Part shown: piece after piece, positions 6,957 through 16,285 of the stretch
How positions within the stretch are numbered: the stretch's first letter is position 1
Layout of the letters: each line of letters opens with the position of its first letter
Origin: CAZILN01 sp964540005
GTDB lineage: Bacteria > Bacteroidota > Bacteroidia > Bacteroidales > SM23-62
DNA length: 64,000 bases
NCBI GenBank assembly: GCA_964540005.1
Contig: CAZILN010000275.1
Coordinates: 14,666 to 78,665, forward strand
Direction of reading: 5' to 3'
The notes under the pieces: model-generated
What the model saw: only the letters and a program-made list of their open reading frames with translations
What the model was told of the DNA's origin: nothing
Databases searched by the model: none
Translations under genes and position numbers: made by a program

Positions 6957-8576
6957 CTATTTCTTGTTTTTAGTAAGCTCGTCAAGCTTTTTCCTTATTT
7001 CCGCCTCTTTTTCTGCACTCATTGTTCTCTTTTTATTACTTTCTTCAGCCTGTTCTCTTTGCTGTTCTTCTTTTTTACCGGATTCATTTTCAGTGCCTTC
7101 CTTTTGTCTGACAACAGTTCTTCTTTGCCAGCTTCCTTTAACAGCAGAAATAGTCGAGGCGATACTGGATCCTATCCTCTCGACGAATTCAATTTTATAG
7201 GGTGCCATCTCCTCAAAGGATGCCAGCTCAACCACACCAAAAATTTCTTCATGCATTTTCAGGGGAACGATCAGGATGCTTGCAGGTTTGTCTTCCCCCA
7301 GTCCGGATTTAATCTTAATGTATCCCTCCGGTACATCGGTCAGATAGATAGTCTCTCCCTCCTGCAGGCACCTCCCTGCCAGTCCTTCCCCGGATTGAAT
7401 TTCTTTCTTAAGGTACTTCTTGCGGTCATAGGCATAAGCAGCAGTAAGTACCAGGTATTGTCTGCCATCGGCATCCCTGTTTAACAGGAACAGTGCCCCG
7501 ACTTTAGCGTCAATGTATTTTACCAGGTTCCCTATCACGGCTTCCGATAAGTTGTTTATATTATCGGTCTGTTCCCTCAGGATCTCACTGAACCTGGCTA
7601 TACCATGGTTTGACCAGTTTCTGATCTCATCCTCTTTCTTCCTCTTGGTTTCCTCGATGGCTGCATTTTTAAGATCCTCTCTCATTTGCAGCAGGGCGTT
7701 ACCCAGGATGTCGTTATCACTCAGGGGCTTAAATCTGCTGTCATAGTTGCCTTTCCCGATTTCTTCGGAGAAACTGGACAGGGCTTTTAATCCTGCTGCA
7801 AGACTGTTTATCGCGATAGCCATCTGGCCGATCTCATCATCCCTTTCCTGAATTTTTTTGTCAGGGAGCTTACCCCTGGCCATTTCCTGGAGTAAAAGCT
7901 TAAACTGCTTAACAGGTCTGACCATGGACCGGATGACCAGAAGGGCAATAATTATTGCTATGATTGATAGAATTATGGTCATCAATATGAGATAATTACT
8001 GAAGGATACATTTTCTTCTTCGATCTTCACAATGGTTGAATCCAACAGCCCGCTGTATTTAGTAAGGAGGTTGAAGATCTCTACTTCAATCGCCGCACTG
8101 GTATTCTGAATTGTGTTTGTCAGGACAGGTAAATAAGAATTGTCTGACAAAGTGATATCATACCGGGAGTACTTGATCTCTTCATACAGGGTAAAGAGGC
8201 TGTCAGTGATCATTGCGGACAGGCCTAAATAGATTTCCTGGTCCCTGAAGGGCCATTTCTGGCTGATCCTGATAATATTCCTGTTCACAGATGGAAAATC
8301 GATATTCTTGGTCCGCTCAAGTTTGGTGGAAAATTCTGAGAATACAACTGAATCTTCACTCATACTTATTATTTGCCAGTCGTCACATCTGTGGAGAAGG
8401 GATTTTAATTCTGTAAGGTATTCTATGGAAGGAATGTAAAGCTCGGGGATAGTCCGGTTAAGTGTACGGATATTATTAAGATAAATCCTGGTTATAAGCG
8501 CACAGATAATGACTGCAAGGATCAGTACGCTGAATGTGATCCAGATCTTAATGGATATGGTAAGCTTGATCTTCAT
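6957..8576 (-). CDS. Membrane sensor with HAMP and GAF domains, no output kinase
   Basis: 539 aa. Two membrane segments (about 11-33 and 194-216) bracket a periplasmic sensor region of about 160 residues. A HAMP domain (RPVKQFKLLLQEMARGKL) and probably a second HAMP-like unit follow, then a GAF domain at about 345-480 (GALFLLN, GEGLAGRCLQEGETIYL). The last 50 residues are highly charged (EKEAEIRKKLDELTKNKK) and likely helical. No histidine kinase, cyclase or methyl-accepting domain is present, so it must signal through a partner or by assembly. The gene is followed on the same strand by the hydrolase; the ligand is unknown. Confidence 0.75.
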   Translation of the reverse strand: MKIKLTISIKIWITFSVLILAVIICALITRIYLNNIRTLNRTIPELYIPSIEYLTELKSLLHRCDDWQIISMSEDSVVFSEFSTKLERTKNIDFPSVNRNIIRISQKWPFRDQEIYLGLSAMITDSLFTLYEEIKYSRYDITLSDNSYLPVLTNTIQNTSAAIEVEIFNLLTKYSGLLDSTIVKIEEENVSFSNYLILMTIILSIIAIIIALLVIRSMVRPVKQFKLLLQEMARGKLPDKKIQERDDEIGQMAIAINSLAAGLKALSSFSEEIGKGNYDSRFKPLSDNDILGNALLQMREDLKNAAIEETKRKKEDEIRNWSNHGIARFSEILREQTDNINNLSEAVIGNLVKYIDAKVGALFLLNRDADGRQYLVLTAAYAYDRKKYLKKEIQSGEGLAGRCLQEGETIYLTDVPEGYIKIKSGLGEDKPASILIVPLKMHEEIFGVVELASFEEMAPYKIEFVERIGSSIASTISAVKGSWQRRTVVRQKEGTENESGKKEEQQREQAEESNKKRTMSAEKEAEIRKKLDELTKNKK

Positions 8577-8655
8577 GCCTGGTGTCCTGATTATTCCTTC
8601 AGGACAATAAAACTACGATTTTTTTCAGAAATTGCGGCATGCCTTAATCGCACTG

Positions 8656-9837
8656 CTATCCCTGATTAATTGATACCAGGGCATCACGCAATTGTCCGAG
8701 AGCCTTTTTAAGGACAGACCTCGGGCAAGCAATATTTATCCTCTGGAATCCTTCGCCACCCGGACCAAAGGAAGCGCCGTCATTAAATCCAAGCCTGGCT
8801 TCTTTTACCAGGAAGTCCTTCATGGTCTGCCCCTTCAGGTCAATCTTTCTCATGTCAAGCCAGACCAGATAGGTAGCCTCGGGTTCTGTCACTTTTACAG
8901 AAGGGATTTCATCTTTAATATAGCTCTTCAGATATTCCAGGTTATCTTTCAGGTAGTCCATCAACTCATCTAGCCATTGATCCCCGGAACTATATGCTGC
9001 TTCCAGGGCAATTGAACCGAAGAGGTTGCCGAGCCACAGGTGAGAGGTATCCAGTTCCCTGTTGAATATATGACGCAGGGCAGGATCCGGTATAATGACA
9101 AAAGATGTGGAGAGCCCTGCCAGGTTAAAGGTCTTGCTGGGGGCGGCAAAGGTGATGGTGTGATGTAAGAGGCCTTTATTGATGCTGGCCATGGGAATAT
9201 GACGGTTGGGACGGTAGATCAGGTCGGAATGTATTTCATCACTAAGGATGGTAATGCCTTTTGAAATACAGAAATCCCCAAGTTCGGCCAGTTCCTCCTG
9301 CGTCCAGACACGACCGACCGGATTATGGGGATGACTGAGGAGAATCAGTTTTGTCTGTTCATCAACCTTCTCCTTAAGGTCTTCAATGTTCATATGGTAC
9401 CTGCCATCCTTAAAAATCAGCTGGTTCAAGACTACCACTCGTTCGTTTCCTTTGATGATGGAAAAGAACGGGTGGTAGACAGGTGGCTGAATAAGGACCT
9501 TTTCGCCGGGTTCAGTAAAAGCCCTGACAGCAAAATGAAGGGCAGGAACGACCCCGGGTGTAGTCAGTATCCATTCCTTTTGGACTTCCCAGCCATATCT
9601 GCGCCTGTACCATCCTATTATAGCTTTGAAAAAATTTTCTCCCCTTGAACTGTATCCCAGTATTTCATGTGCGGCTCTCTTTCGTATGGCCTCCATGACG
9701 AAATCGGGAGTCCTGAAATCCATATCCGCTACCCACATGGGGATGAGGTCCTTGCTTCCGAAATACTCCTTCCTGAGGTCGTATTTTATGCAGTTAGTAT
9801 CTTCCCTTGGAATGTGCTCGTCGAAATTATACTTCAT
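8656..9837 (-). CDS. MalY/PatB-family PLP-dependent C-S lyase (aminotransferase fold)
   Basis: 393 aa from the chosen ATG. Fold-type I PLP enzyme: the pyridoxal lysine is Lys235 in APSKTFNLAG, with the cofactor-binding HPHNPVG and LSDEIHSDL motifs. The start MKYNFDEHIPR with DMDF shortly after is characteristic of MalY/PatB proteins, which split cystathionine or related C-S bonds (methionine/cysteine metabolism), rather than of true aminotransferases. The frame can be extended to 9936, but that would run past the divergent rsmA promoter, so 9837 is preferred. It is divergent from rsmA with 92 bp between the starts. Confidence 0.82.
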   Translation of the reverse strand: MKYNFDEHIPREDTNCIKYDLRKEYFGSKDLIPMWVADMDFRTPDFVMEAIRKRAAHEILGYSSRGENFFKAIIGWYRRRYGWEVQKEWILTTPGVVPALHFAVRAFTEPGEKVLIQPPVYHPFFSIIKGNERVVVLNQLIFKDGRYHMNIEDLKEKVDEQTKLILLSHPHNPVGRVWTQEELAELGDFCISKGITILSDEIHSDLIYRPNRHIPMASINKGLLHHTITFAAPSKTFNLAGLSTSFVIIPDPALRHIFNRELDTSHLWLGNLFGSIALEAAYSSGDQWLDELMDYLKDNLEYLKSYIKDEIPSVKVTEPEATYLVWLDMRKIDLKGQTMKDFLVKEARLGFNDGASFGPGGEGFQRINIACPRSVLKKALGQLRDALVSINQG

Positions 9838-9876
9838 ATTATGCACTGTGTTAGTAGGAATGTTTGACAAACATAG

Positions 9877-9884
9877 TAAATTTG
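9877..9884 (+). promoter_or_regulatory. -7 promoter element TAAATTTG for rsmA
   Basis: Exact TAnnTTTG match, 45 nt upstream of the rsmA ATG at 9930. It excludes the longer possible start at 9864, which would precede the transcript. Confidence 0.55.
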
Positions 9885-9929
9885 ATTCACTCACAGGAGT
9901 GTATACAATCCTGTCCTGATACAGAATAT

Positions 9930-10706
9930 ATGTCACACAGGCACCCTAAAAAAAGCCTGGGCCAGCATTTTTTGAAGGATGAAAATATTGCAAGAAAAAT
10001 CGCCGGCTCACTGAAGGCCCTCTGCGTAGAACAGGTCATTGAAATTGGTTCGGGTACAGGAATACTTACCCGGTACCTGTTCGAACGAGAAGATATCCAG
10101 GTAACAGCTGTTGAAATTGATGCAGAAAATGTGGCAGAACTGAAACGCAAATTCAGCAACCGGAGCGAACAGATAATTCACAAGGATGCCTTACAACTAT
10201 CTTTCAGCGATCTCAGTCCTCATAACCTGGCAGTTATCGGTAACTTCCCGTACAATATCTCCTCTTCTCTCTTTTTCAAGATTCTTGAGCACCGGGATCA
10301 GGTGGAAGAAGTAGTGTGCATGATCCAGCACGAGGTGGCTGAAAGGATTGCGGCCCCTCCGGGAACAAAAACATATGGAATACTGTCTGTTTTGCTGCAG
10401 GCCTGGTATGAGATCGAGTACCTCTTTCCGGTCAGTCCGGATGTCTTTCATCCTCCGCCCAGGGTAACCTCGGCTGTTATTCGCCTTACCCGGAATGATG
10501 TAACCGAGCTGGGTTGTAACGAGAAGCAGTTTCAGCGCGTTGTAAAAGCCTGTTTTAACCAGAGAAGAAAAATGATCCGTAACTCCATCAGGAATGTCTG
10601 TCCGGATATCAAATCAGATCATTACCTGATGCAACAAAGGCCAGAACAGTTGAGTGTTGCTGAGTTTGTTGAATTAACCGGACTGGTTGAACAGCTATGT
10701 ACATGA
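9930..10706 (+). CDS. rsmA: 16S rRNA (adenine1518/1519-N6)-dimethyltransferase RsmA (KsgA)
   Basis: 258 aa. Dimethylates two adjacent adenines in the 3'-terminal helix of 16S rRNA during 30S maturation. It opens with KKSLGQHFL, the family signature. The SAM site EIGSGTG is at 38-44, the catalytic NFPY at 105-108 (the variant of NLPY seen in this family), and PPPRVTSAV marks the C-terminal domain. The short N-terminus before KKSLGQHFL fits the ATG at 9930. The cytoplasmic enzyme is complete, and mgtE follows after 45 bp on the same strand. Confidence 0.95.
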   Translation: MSHRHPKKSLGQHFLKDENIARKIAGSLKALCVEQVIEIGSGTGILTRYLFEREDIQVTAVEIDAENVAELKRKFSNRSEQIIHKDALQLSFSDLSPHNLAVIGNFPYNISSSLFFKILEHRDQVEEVVCMIQHEVAERIAAPPGTKTYGILSVLLQAWYEIEYLFPVSPDVFHPPPRVTSAVIRLTRNDVTELGCNEKQFQRVVKACFNQRRKMIRNSIRNVCPDIKSDHYLMQQRPEQLSVAEFVELTGLVEQLCT

Positions 10707-10751
10707 AATTTTATATATTCGCAATCGAATTGACATCCAATAGATTAGACT

Positions 10752-12110
10752 ATGCCGTTCGAACTGACACGTGAGTATATTGATGAATTGCATGAATTGA
10801 TCGACAGGCAGGAGAAAACTGCTGTCCATACAATGCTGGAAAGCCTGCATGCTGCCGATATCGCTGAGATCTTCAACGAACTCAGCATTGAGGAGGCGAA
10901 ATTCATGTATATGGAGATCGAAGGAGAGACCCGTGCGGATGTCCTGATCGAGATGGAGGAAGACAGGAGAGAACGTTTTTTCAAATACCTTTCAGGGGAA
11001 GAAATTGCCAGGCATATCATCGACAATATGGATACTGATGATGCGGCCGACGTGATCGGAGAGTTATCGGAAACAAAACAGGAAGAAGTCCTTCAGAATA
11101 TAGAGGATGCTGAACTGGCCGGCGATATTGTCGATCTTTTAAGTTATGATGAGGATACGGCAGGCGGATTGATGGCCAAGGAGTTGATCAAGGTTAACGC
11201 TGACTGGAGTATTCTGACCTGCCTCAGGGAAATGAGAAAACAGGCAGAAGATGTTGATGAAGTCTATTATGTGTATGTGGTTGATAATAGCAATAAGCTC
11301 AAGGGAATTCTCTCCCTGAAGAGATTGCTTCTGGCGGATACGAAATCAAAGGTCCTGGATATCTATAAATCTGATATTATAAGTGTTAAGACTGACCAGC
11401 ACCGTGAAGAAGTGGCCAATATCATGAACAAATATGACCTGGTAGCCCTTCCGGTGGTAGACTCAATTGACCGCCTTCTGGGCCGGATTACCATTGATGA
11501 TGTGGTTGATGTTATCCGGGAGGAAGCTGAAAGGGATTACCAGTTGATCTCAGGTATTTCGGAAGATGTAGAACCCACCGATAATGTTCTGTTGCTGACC
11601 CGGGCGAGGTTGCCCTGGCTGTTCATCGGTCTGCTCGGGGGTATTTTCGCTGCCCTCGTGCTTGGCACCTATGAGGAGCAACTGAGGATCTACCCTGAAA
11701 TGGCTTTTTTTATTCCCCTGATAGCTGCCATGGGAGGCAATGTAGGCGTTCAATCCTCTTCCATTGTTGTACAGGGACTGGCTTCCCATTCCCTCAGCCT
11801 GGATTCTACAACCAGGCGACTATTTAAGGAATTAATGGTAGCAGGTATAAACGGCTTAACCCTGTCGGGAATTATACTGGTGTACAATATAGTCCTGAAG
11901 GAATCTGTGGCCCTTACAATCACGGTAAGTTCAGCCCTCTTTTCAGTGATTATTTTTGCCTCATTGTTCGGGACCTTTATACCGCTCATGCTTGATCGCT
12001 TCAAAATTGATCCGGCCCTTGCAACCGGACCGTTCATCACAACCGTGAATGATATCATCGGTCTTTGCATCTACCTGCTGATTGGCCGTGGTCTTTACGG
12101 GGTGTTCTAG
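10752..12110 (+). CDS. mgtE: Magnesium transporter MgtE
   Basis: 452 aa, normal length. It has an acidic N-terminal superhelical domain (about 1-130, with repeated ADIAE and ADVIGEL units), two CBS domains (about 135-255, ending ITIDDVVDVI), a connecting helix, and five membrane segments from about residue 285. The pore motifs of the family are present: MGGNVGVQ and TGPFITTVND. Mg2+ binding between the N and CBS domains closes the channel when cytosolic Mg2+ is high. It is probably cotranscribed with rsmA. Confidence 0.95.
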   Translation: MPFELTREYIDELHELIDRQEKTAVHTMLESLHAADIAEIFNELSIEEAKFMYMEIEGETRADVLIEMEEDRRERFFKYLSGEEIARHIIDNMDTDDAADVIGELSETKQEEVLQNIEDAELAGDIVDLLSYDEDTAGGLMAKELIKVNADWSILTCLREMRKQAEDVDEVYYVYVVDNSNKLKGILSLKRLLLADTKSKVLDIYKSDIISVKTDQHREEVANIMNKYDLVALPVVDSIDRLLGRITIDDVVDVIREEAERDYQLISGISEDVEPTDNVLLLTRARLPWLFIGLLGGIFAALVLGTYEEQLRIYPEMAFFIPLIAAMGGNVGVQSSSIVVQGLASHSLSLDSTTRRLFKELMVAGINGLTLSGIILVYNIVLKESVALTITVSSALFSVIIFASLFGTFIPLMLDRFKIDPALATGPFITTVNDIIGLCIYLLIGRGLYGVF

Positions 12111-12150
12111 ACATGTCCCAATATTCCGTGCCACTACCCCGGCTCACTGG

Positions 12151-12209
12151 AACTTGCAAACCTGTAACTTGTAATTTGCGAATCTGGAACTTGTAATTTG
12201 CGAACCTGT
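12151..12209. repeat. Short tandem repeat with 22-bp unit
   Basis: AACTTGTAATTTGCGAATCTGG (unit 12166-12187) is followed at once by a second copy (12188-12209) differing by two bases. A shorter related unit (AACTTGCAAACCTGT) begins at 12151. The array fills most of the gap between convergent mgtE and the permease gene and encodes nothing obvious. Confidence 0.75.
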
Positions 12210-12213
12210 GAAT

Positions 12214-13476
12214 TTAAAAGGTAGTATTGATGGCCACAACCGGGTCCATCTTTGCTGCGGTCCATGCAGGAGCAAATCCTGAAACGATACCTATCAGGGC
12301 CGAAACCGTCAGGCCGAGAACTATATTTCCCGGAGTCAGCGTAACCTTAAATGTCTCCAGCAGGGCAGTCATGCCGGATGTTAAGGCAAACACGAGCAAC
12401 AATCCTATGATACCGCCGGAAAGGGCAAGCAATACGGATTCGAACAGGAACTGTGTCAGGATGAAGTATTTCTTTGCTCCCAGGGCCTTCTGTATACCTA
12501 TAATATTGGTTCGCTCCTTGACCGAGACAAACATAATGTTGGCTATCCCGAATCCGCCAACCAGGATAGAAAATATCCCGATAAAGAAACCTGCCATATT
12601 GATCACTCTGAAGACCTGTTGCAGGGGACCCAAGATCATACTGGTTTCGTTCAGTGCAAAGTTATCATCTGCAATGGGCTTTAACCTTCTTTCTGCACGT
12701 AGTATCCGCCTGATATCATCCTTCAGTTCATCGTTGCTTACACCCTTTTTGGCCTCGACCCAGATCTCCGGACCTGCATTGTCGCTTTTAATGTCGATTA
12801 AGGTACGCAGGTAAGAAACTGGAACGATAATGATCTCATCAAGTGAACCACCCTCAAACATATTTTTTCCTTCTTTCTCAGTTACGCCTACTACAGTCAG
12901 ATTCCGTCCCATAATTTTAATTTGCTCTCCTATGGGATTCTTGGTTTCGAACAGCTTCTCCGCAACATCATATCCGATGACGGCATTGTTCTTGCCGCTG
13001 TAAAACTCAAAAGGAGTTAAAAAACGTCCTTTGATTATTTCAAAATCCCTTATCTGTTCAAACTCCTGTGTGGATCCGAACATCAGTGTACTTTCGATGT
13101 TATTATTTTTGTATTTCACCATTCTGCTGGCATAGGCAAAAAATGCCACCACTTCTGCCTTTTCTGACTGGTTTTTGAGAGCTTCATATTCAGATAATTT
13201 TGGAACCGGCCGGTTCCAGTATTGCCACCATTCGTATTCCTGTCCTTCCTCAGGGGCCCAGGGCCATTTCTGGACATAAATAACATTGGTGCCGAGTCCG
13301 GTTAAACTTTCCCTGATGTTAAGCTCCAGGGAATCTATCACGGTAAAGACAGATATAATGGCAAAGATCCCAATAGTAATACCCAGGAGCGATAACAGGG
13401 TGCGCAACCGGTTTACAACTACAGATTTAAAGGCAAATATAAGGCTCTCCAGAACTATCTTTATTATCTTCAGCAT
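12214..13476 (-). CDS. MacB/FtsX-family ABC transporter permease
   Basis: 420 aa. One N-terminal membrane helix (about 18-45, RTLLSLLGITIGIFAI), a large periplasmic MacB-PCD domain (about 50-270), then three C-terminal helices of the FtsX core (NIMFVSVKERTNIIGIQKALGA). Proteins of this kind transmit ATP-driven movement across the inner membrane to efflux partners or act on lipoproteins and peptides. No ATPase or membrane-fusion gene is adjacent, so its partners are encoded elsewhere. A good Shine-Dalgarno (AAGGA, 5 nt before the ATG) and a -7 element at 13534-13541 define the start. Confidence 0.85.
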   Translation of the reverse strand: MLKIIKIVLESLIFAFKSVVVNRLRTLLSLLGITIGIFAIISVFTVIDSLELNIRESLTGLGTNVIYVQKWPWAPEEGQEYEWWQYWNRPVPKLSEYEALKNQSEKAEVVAFFAYASRMVKYKNNNIESTLMFGSTQEFEQIRDFEIIKGRFLTPFEFYSGKNNAVIGYDVAEKLFETKNPIGEQIKIMGRNLTVVGVTEKEGKNMFEGGSLDEIIIVPVSYLRTLIDIKSDNAGPEIWVEAKKGVSNDELKDDIRRILRAERRLKPIADDNFALNETSMILGPLQQVFRVINMAGFFIGIFSILVGGFGIANIMFVSVKERTNIIGIQKALGAKKYFILTQFLFESVLLALSGGIIGLLLVFALTSGMTALLETFKVTLTPGNIVLGLTVSALIGIVSGFAPAWTAAKMDPVVAINTTF

Positions 13477-13533
13477 TTTGATCCTTTTTACATCTCAAAC
13501 GCCCGAAAGGCCGGGGTATTATACAATTTTCAT

Positions 13534-13541
13534 CAAAGGTA
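13534..13541 (-). promoter_or_regulatory. -7 promoter element (TACCTTTG on the minus strand) for the permease gene
   Basis: Reads CAAAGGTA on the + strand, 57 nt upstream of the ATG at 13476. It lies back-to-back with the purH promoter. Confidence 0.5.
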
Positions 13542-13564
13542 CCTAATTTTAGTAAGTTTTATAT

Positions 13565-13572
13565 TATCTTTG
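13565..13572 (+). promoter_or_regulatory. -7 promoter element TATCTTTG for purH
   Basis: Exact TAnnTTTG match, 23 nt upstream of the purH ATG; likely the main promoter of the purH-mre cluster. Confidence 0.55.
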
Positions 13573-13595
13573 TCAAAATTAACAACCTTACGTAA

Positions 13596-15119
13596 ATGTC
13601 TGATTTAAAAAGAATTAAGACGGCTCTCGTCTCAGTTTATGATAAAAATGGACTGGAAGGGATCGTAAAAAAACTACTTGAATTAAACATTTCCCTTATC
13701 TCAACGGGCGGAACTAAAAAGCATCTCGAAAGTCTCGGGGCCAGTGTCACTGCTGTTGAGGACCTTACTTCATACCCATCCATTCTGGGTGGCCGGGTAA
13801 AAACACTTCATCCCAAAATTTTCGGGGGGATCCTTTACCGGAGGGATTCAGAGGATGACATCTCGCAGTTGACAGAGTACCAGATCGAAGGGATAGACCT
13901 GGTAATAGTGGATCTTTACCCTTTTGAACAAACCCTGGCATCAGGAGCAGGAAACCAGGAGATTATTGAAAAGATAGATATAGGGGGTATTTCATTAATC
14001 CGTGCAGCGGCAAAAAACTACCAGGATGTGCTGATTGTCCCCTCAAAGGACCAGTACCAGGCACTTTCTGATATCCTTGAAGAGGGCAATGGCGAGACTG
14101 ATCTTGAACAGAGGCAATTGTTTGCAGCCAGGGCCTTCCAGGTAAGCTCGCACTATGATACAGCCATTTATAATTATTTCAGCAAGGGTGGATTTGAGGC
14201 ATTCAAGGTGAGCATGGAATATGGCAAACAATTGAGGTACGGGGAAAATCCTCACCAGCAGGGATTCTATTATGGTGATTTTGACAATGTGTTTACAAAG
14301 ATCTCCGGGAAGGAGATCTCATATAATAATCTGCTGGATATCGATGCTGCGGTCAACCTGATACATGAATTCAGTGATCCCAGCTTTGCAATATTGAAAC
14401 ATAATAATGCCTGTGGACTGGCTTCCCGAGATGATGTAAGGATAGCCTGGGATGATGCACTGGCAGGGGATCCGGTTTCTGCTTTTGGAGGTGTGCTGAT
14501 AAGTAATATGGAGATTAATGCTGAAGCAGCGGAAGAGATCAATAAAATATTTTTTGAAGTGATAATTGCCCCCTCATATAGTGAGGAAGCTCTGACCGTT
14601 TTACAGCAGAAGAAGAATCGTATCATACTGGTATTAAAGGATTACCATCCCTCTGAAAAGCAGTACCGCTCAATACTGAACGGTGTGTTGGTACAGGACC
14701 GTGACAGCAGTATGGAAACGGAGGACATGTTTACAATGGCTACTGAAAAGACACCTGACGCAGGGGAAATTGAAGACCTGATCTTTGCTAATAAACTGGT
14801 TAAGCAGTCCAAATCCAATACAATCGTACTGGCAAAGAATAAGCAATTATGCGCCAGTGGGGTGGGACAAACATCCAGGGTTGATGCTCTGAAGCAGGCC
14901 GTAGAAAAGGCAGGGAACTTTGGATTCGACCTTAAGGGTGCCGTGATGGCGTCTGATGCCTTTTTCCCCTTCCCTGATTGTGTTGAAATAGCTGATAAGG
15001 CAGGCATAAGCGCTGTCATTCAACCGGGAGGATCGATAAAGGACAAGGACTCTATAGAATACTGTAACAAAGCCGGGATGTCCATGGTATTTACCGGGAT
15101 AAGGCATTTCAAGCATTAA
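13596..15119 (+). CDS. purH: Bifunctional AICAR transformylase / IMP cyclohydrolase PurH
   Basis: 507 aa. It catalyses the last two steps of purine synthesis: formyl transfer to AICAR, then ring closure to IMP. The N-terminal MGS-like cyclohydrolase domain carries STGGT and GGRVKTLHPKI. The C-terminal transformylase domain has GDPVSAFGG and the catalytic His in KHNNACG, where many homologues read KHTNPCG. The length is typical. It lies immediately upstream of mreB (51 bp), a linkage seen in many Bacteroidota. Confidence 0.95.
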   Translation: MSDLKRIKTALVSVYDKNGLEGIVKKLLELNISLISTGGTKKHLESLGASVTAVEDLTSYPSILGGRVKTLHPKIFGGILYRRDSEDDISQLTEYQIEGIDLVIVDLYPFEQTLASGAGNQEIIEKIDIGGISLIRAAAKNYQDVLIVPSKDQYQALSDILEEGNGETDLEQRQLFAARAFQVSSHYDTAIYNYFSKGGFEAFKVSMEYGKQLRYGENPHQQGFYYGDFDNVFTKISGKEISYNNLLDIDAAVNLIHEFSDPSFAILKHNNACGLASRDDVRIAWDDALAGDPVSAFGGVLISNMEINAEAAEEINKIFFEVIIAPSYSEEALTVLQQKKNRIILVLKDYHPSEKQYRSILNGVLVQDRDSSMETEDMFTMATEKTPDAGEIEDLIFANKLVKQSKSNTIVLAKNKQLCASGVGQTSRVDALKQAVEKAGNFGFDLKGAVMASDAFFPFPDCVEIADKAGISAVIQPGGSIKDKDSIEYCNKAGMSMVFTGIRHFKH

Positions 15120-15170
15120 TATTTTAAATATTTATGGTGCCACGCAGGGGCACAATTAAATTACTAAAGA

Positions 15171-16193
15171 ATGGGATTGTTTTCATTTTTAACACAGGAA
15201 ATTGCAATTGATCTGGGGACAGCTAATACAATTATTATTCATAATGATAAGGTAGTGGTAAATGAGCCATCCATTGTGGCAATAGATACAAATAGCGGGA
15301 AACTGATAGCCATCGGTGAGAAAGCACGGCAGATGCACGGCAAGACACATGAAAACATAAAGACCATTCGTCCTTTACGTGATGGTGTTATAGCTGATTT
15401 TGATGCTGCCGAACAGATGATACGCAGCATGATAAGGATGTTAAACAAAAGGGCACCTGTATTCAGCCCGGCCCTCAGGATGGTAGTAAGTATTCCTTCG
15501 GGAAGTACTGAAGTCGAGAGACGTGCCGTCAGGGATTCTGCAGAACATGCAGGAGGCCGGGACGTATATATGATCTTCGAACCCATGGCAGCTGCAATAG
15601 GTATAGGTATCGACGTGGAAGCCCCTGAAGGGAATATGGTTGTGGACATAGGGGGAGGCACCACCGAGATCGCAGTTATTTCACTTGGAGGGATAGTATG
15701 TAACCAGTCCATCAGGGTTGCCGGAGACGGATTTACAAATGATATTCAGAGCTATATGCGTCACCAGCATAATATCAAGATTGGGGAACGTACTGCGGAA
15801 GAAGTAAAGCTTCAGGTTGGGTCTGCCCTTCCTGATCTTGAAACCCCTCCTACAGATTTTATGGTACGCGGTCCCAACCTGATGACAGCCATGCCCATTG
15901 AAATACCCATTTCCTTTCAAGAGATCGCCCACTGCCTTGATAAATCAATCTCAAAAATAGAGACTTCCATATTGGCAGTGCTGGAGCAAACTCCTCCGGA
16001 ACTGTATGCAGATATAGTCACCAGGGGCATCTACCTGGCCGGTGGAGGAGCATTACTGCGCGGCCTCGATAAAAGGTTTACCGATAAGATTAATATTCCC
16101 TTCCATGTTGCCGAGGATCCCCTGCAGGCAGTGGCAAGGGGAACGGGAATTGCCCTGAAAAATGTAGAAAAATTCTCATTCCTGTTGAGGTAA
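15171..16193 (+). CDS. mreB: Rod shape-determining protein MreB
   Basis: 340 aa actin-like ATPase. Phosphate-1 motif DLGTANT (about 13-19), phosphate-2 motif DIGGGTTE, and the adenosine motif LAGGGALLRG near the C-terminus are all present. The amphipathic N-terminus MGLFSFLTQ is typical for membrane contact. MreB forms short filaments under the inner membrane that guide the elongation machinery encoded just downstream. A small GTGCC/GGCAC stem lies upstream, between purH and mreB. Confidence 0.95.
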   Translation: MGLFSFLTQEIAIDLGTANTIIIHNDKVVVNEPSIVAIDTNSGKLIAIGEKARQMHGKTHENIKTIRPLRDGVIADFDAAEQMIRSMIRMLNKRAPVFSPALRMVVSIPSGSTEVERRAVRDSAEHAGGRDVYMIFEPMAAAIGIGIDVEAPEGNMVVDIGGGTTEIAVISLGGIVCNQSIRVAGDGFTNDIQSYMRHQHNIKIGERTAEEVKLQVGSALPDLETPPTDFMVRGPNLMTAMPIEIPISFQEIAHCLDKSISKIETSILAVLEQTPPELYADIVTRGIYLAGGGALLRGLDKRFTDKINIPFHVAEDPLQAVARGTGIALKNVEKFSFLLR

Positions 16194-16240
16194 TCCGGGT
16201 CATCCCGGTGGCAATGCCGGTAAAATTCCTTATAAACTTT

Positions 16241-16248
16241 TATCTTTG
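16241..16248 (+). promoter_or_regulatory. Internal -7 promoter element TATCTTTG before mreC
   Basis: Exact TAnnTTTG match in the 92-bp gap between mreB and mreC, 37 nt before the mreC ATG. It may allow mreC and downstream genes to be transcribed separately from mreB. Confidence 0.4.
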
Positions 16249-16285
16249 TATCCTGGCATTTAACAGTCATCAATGACCGGGTTAC

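Noticed and set aside
9838..9936. N-terminal extension of the MalY/PatB gene to 9936
   Set aside because: It would run past the divergent rsmA promoter, and MKYNFDEH is the natural family start.
12227..12814. 195-codon open frame on the + strand
   Set aside because: It lies antisense inside the MacB-type permease gene, shows no domain, and is a composition shadow.
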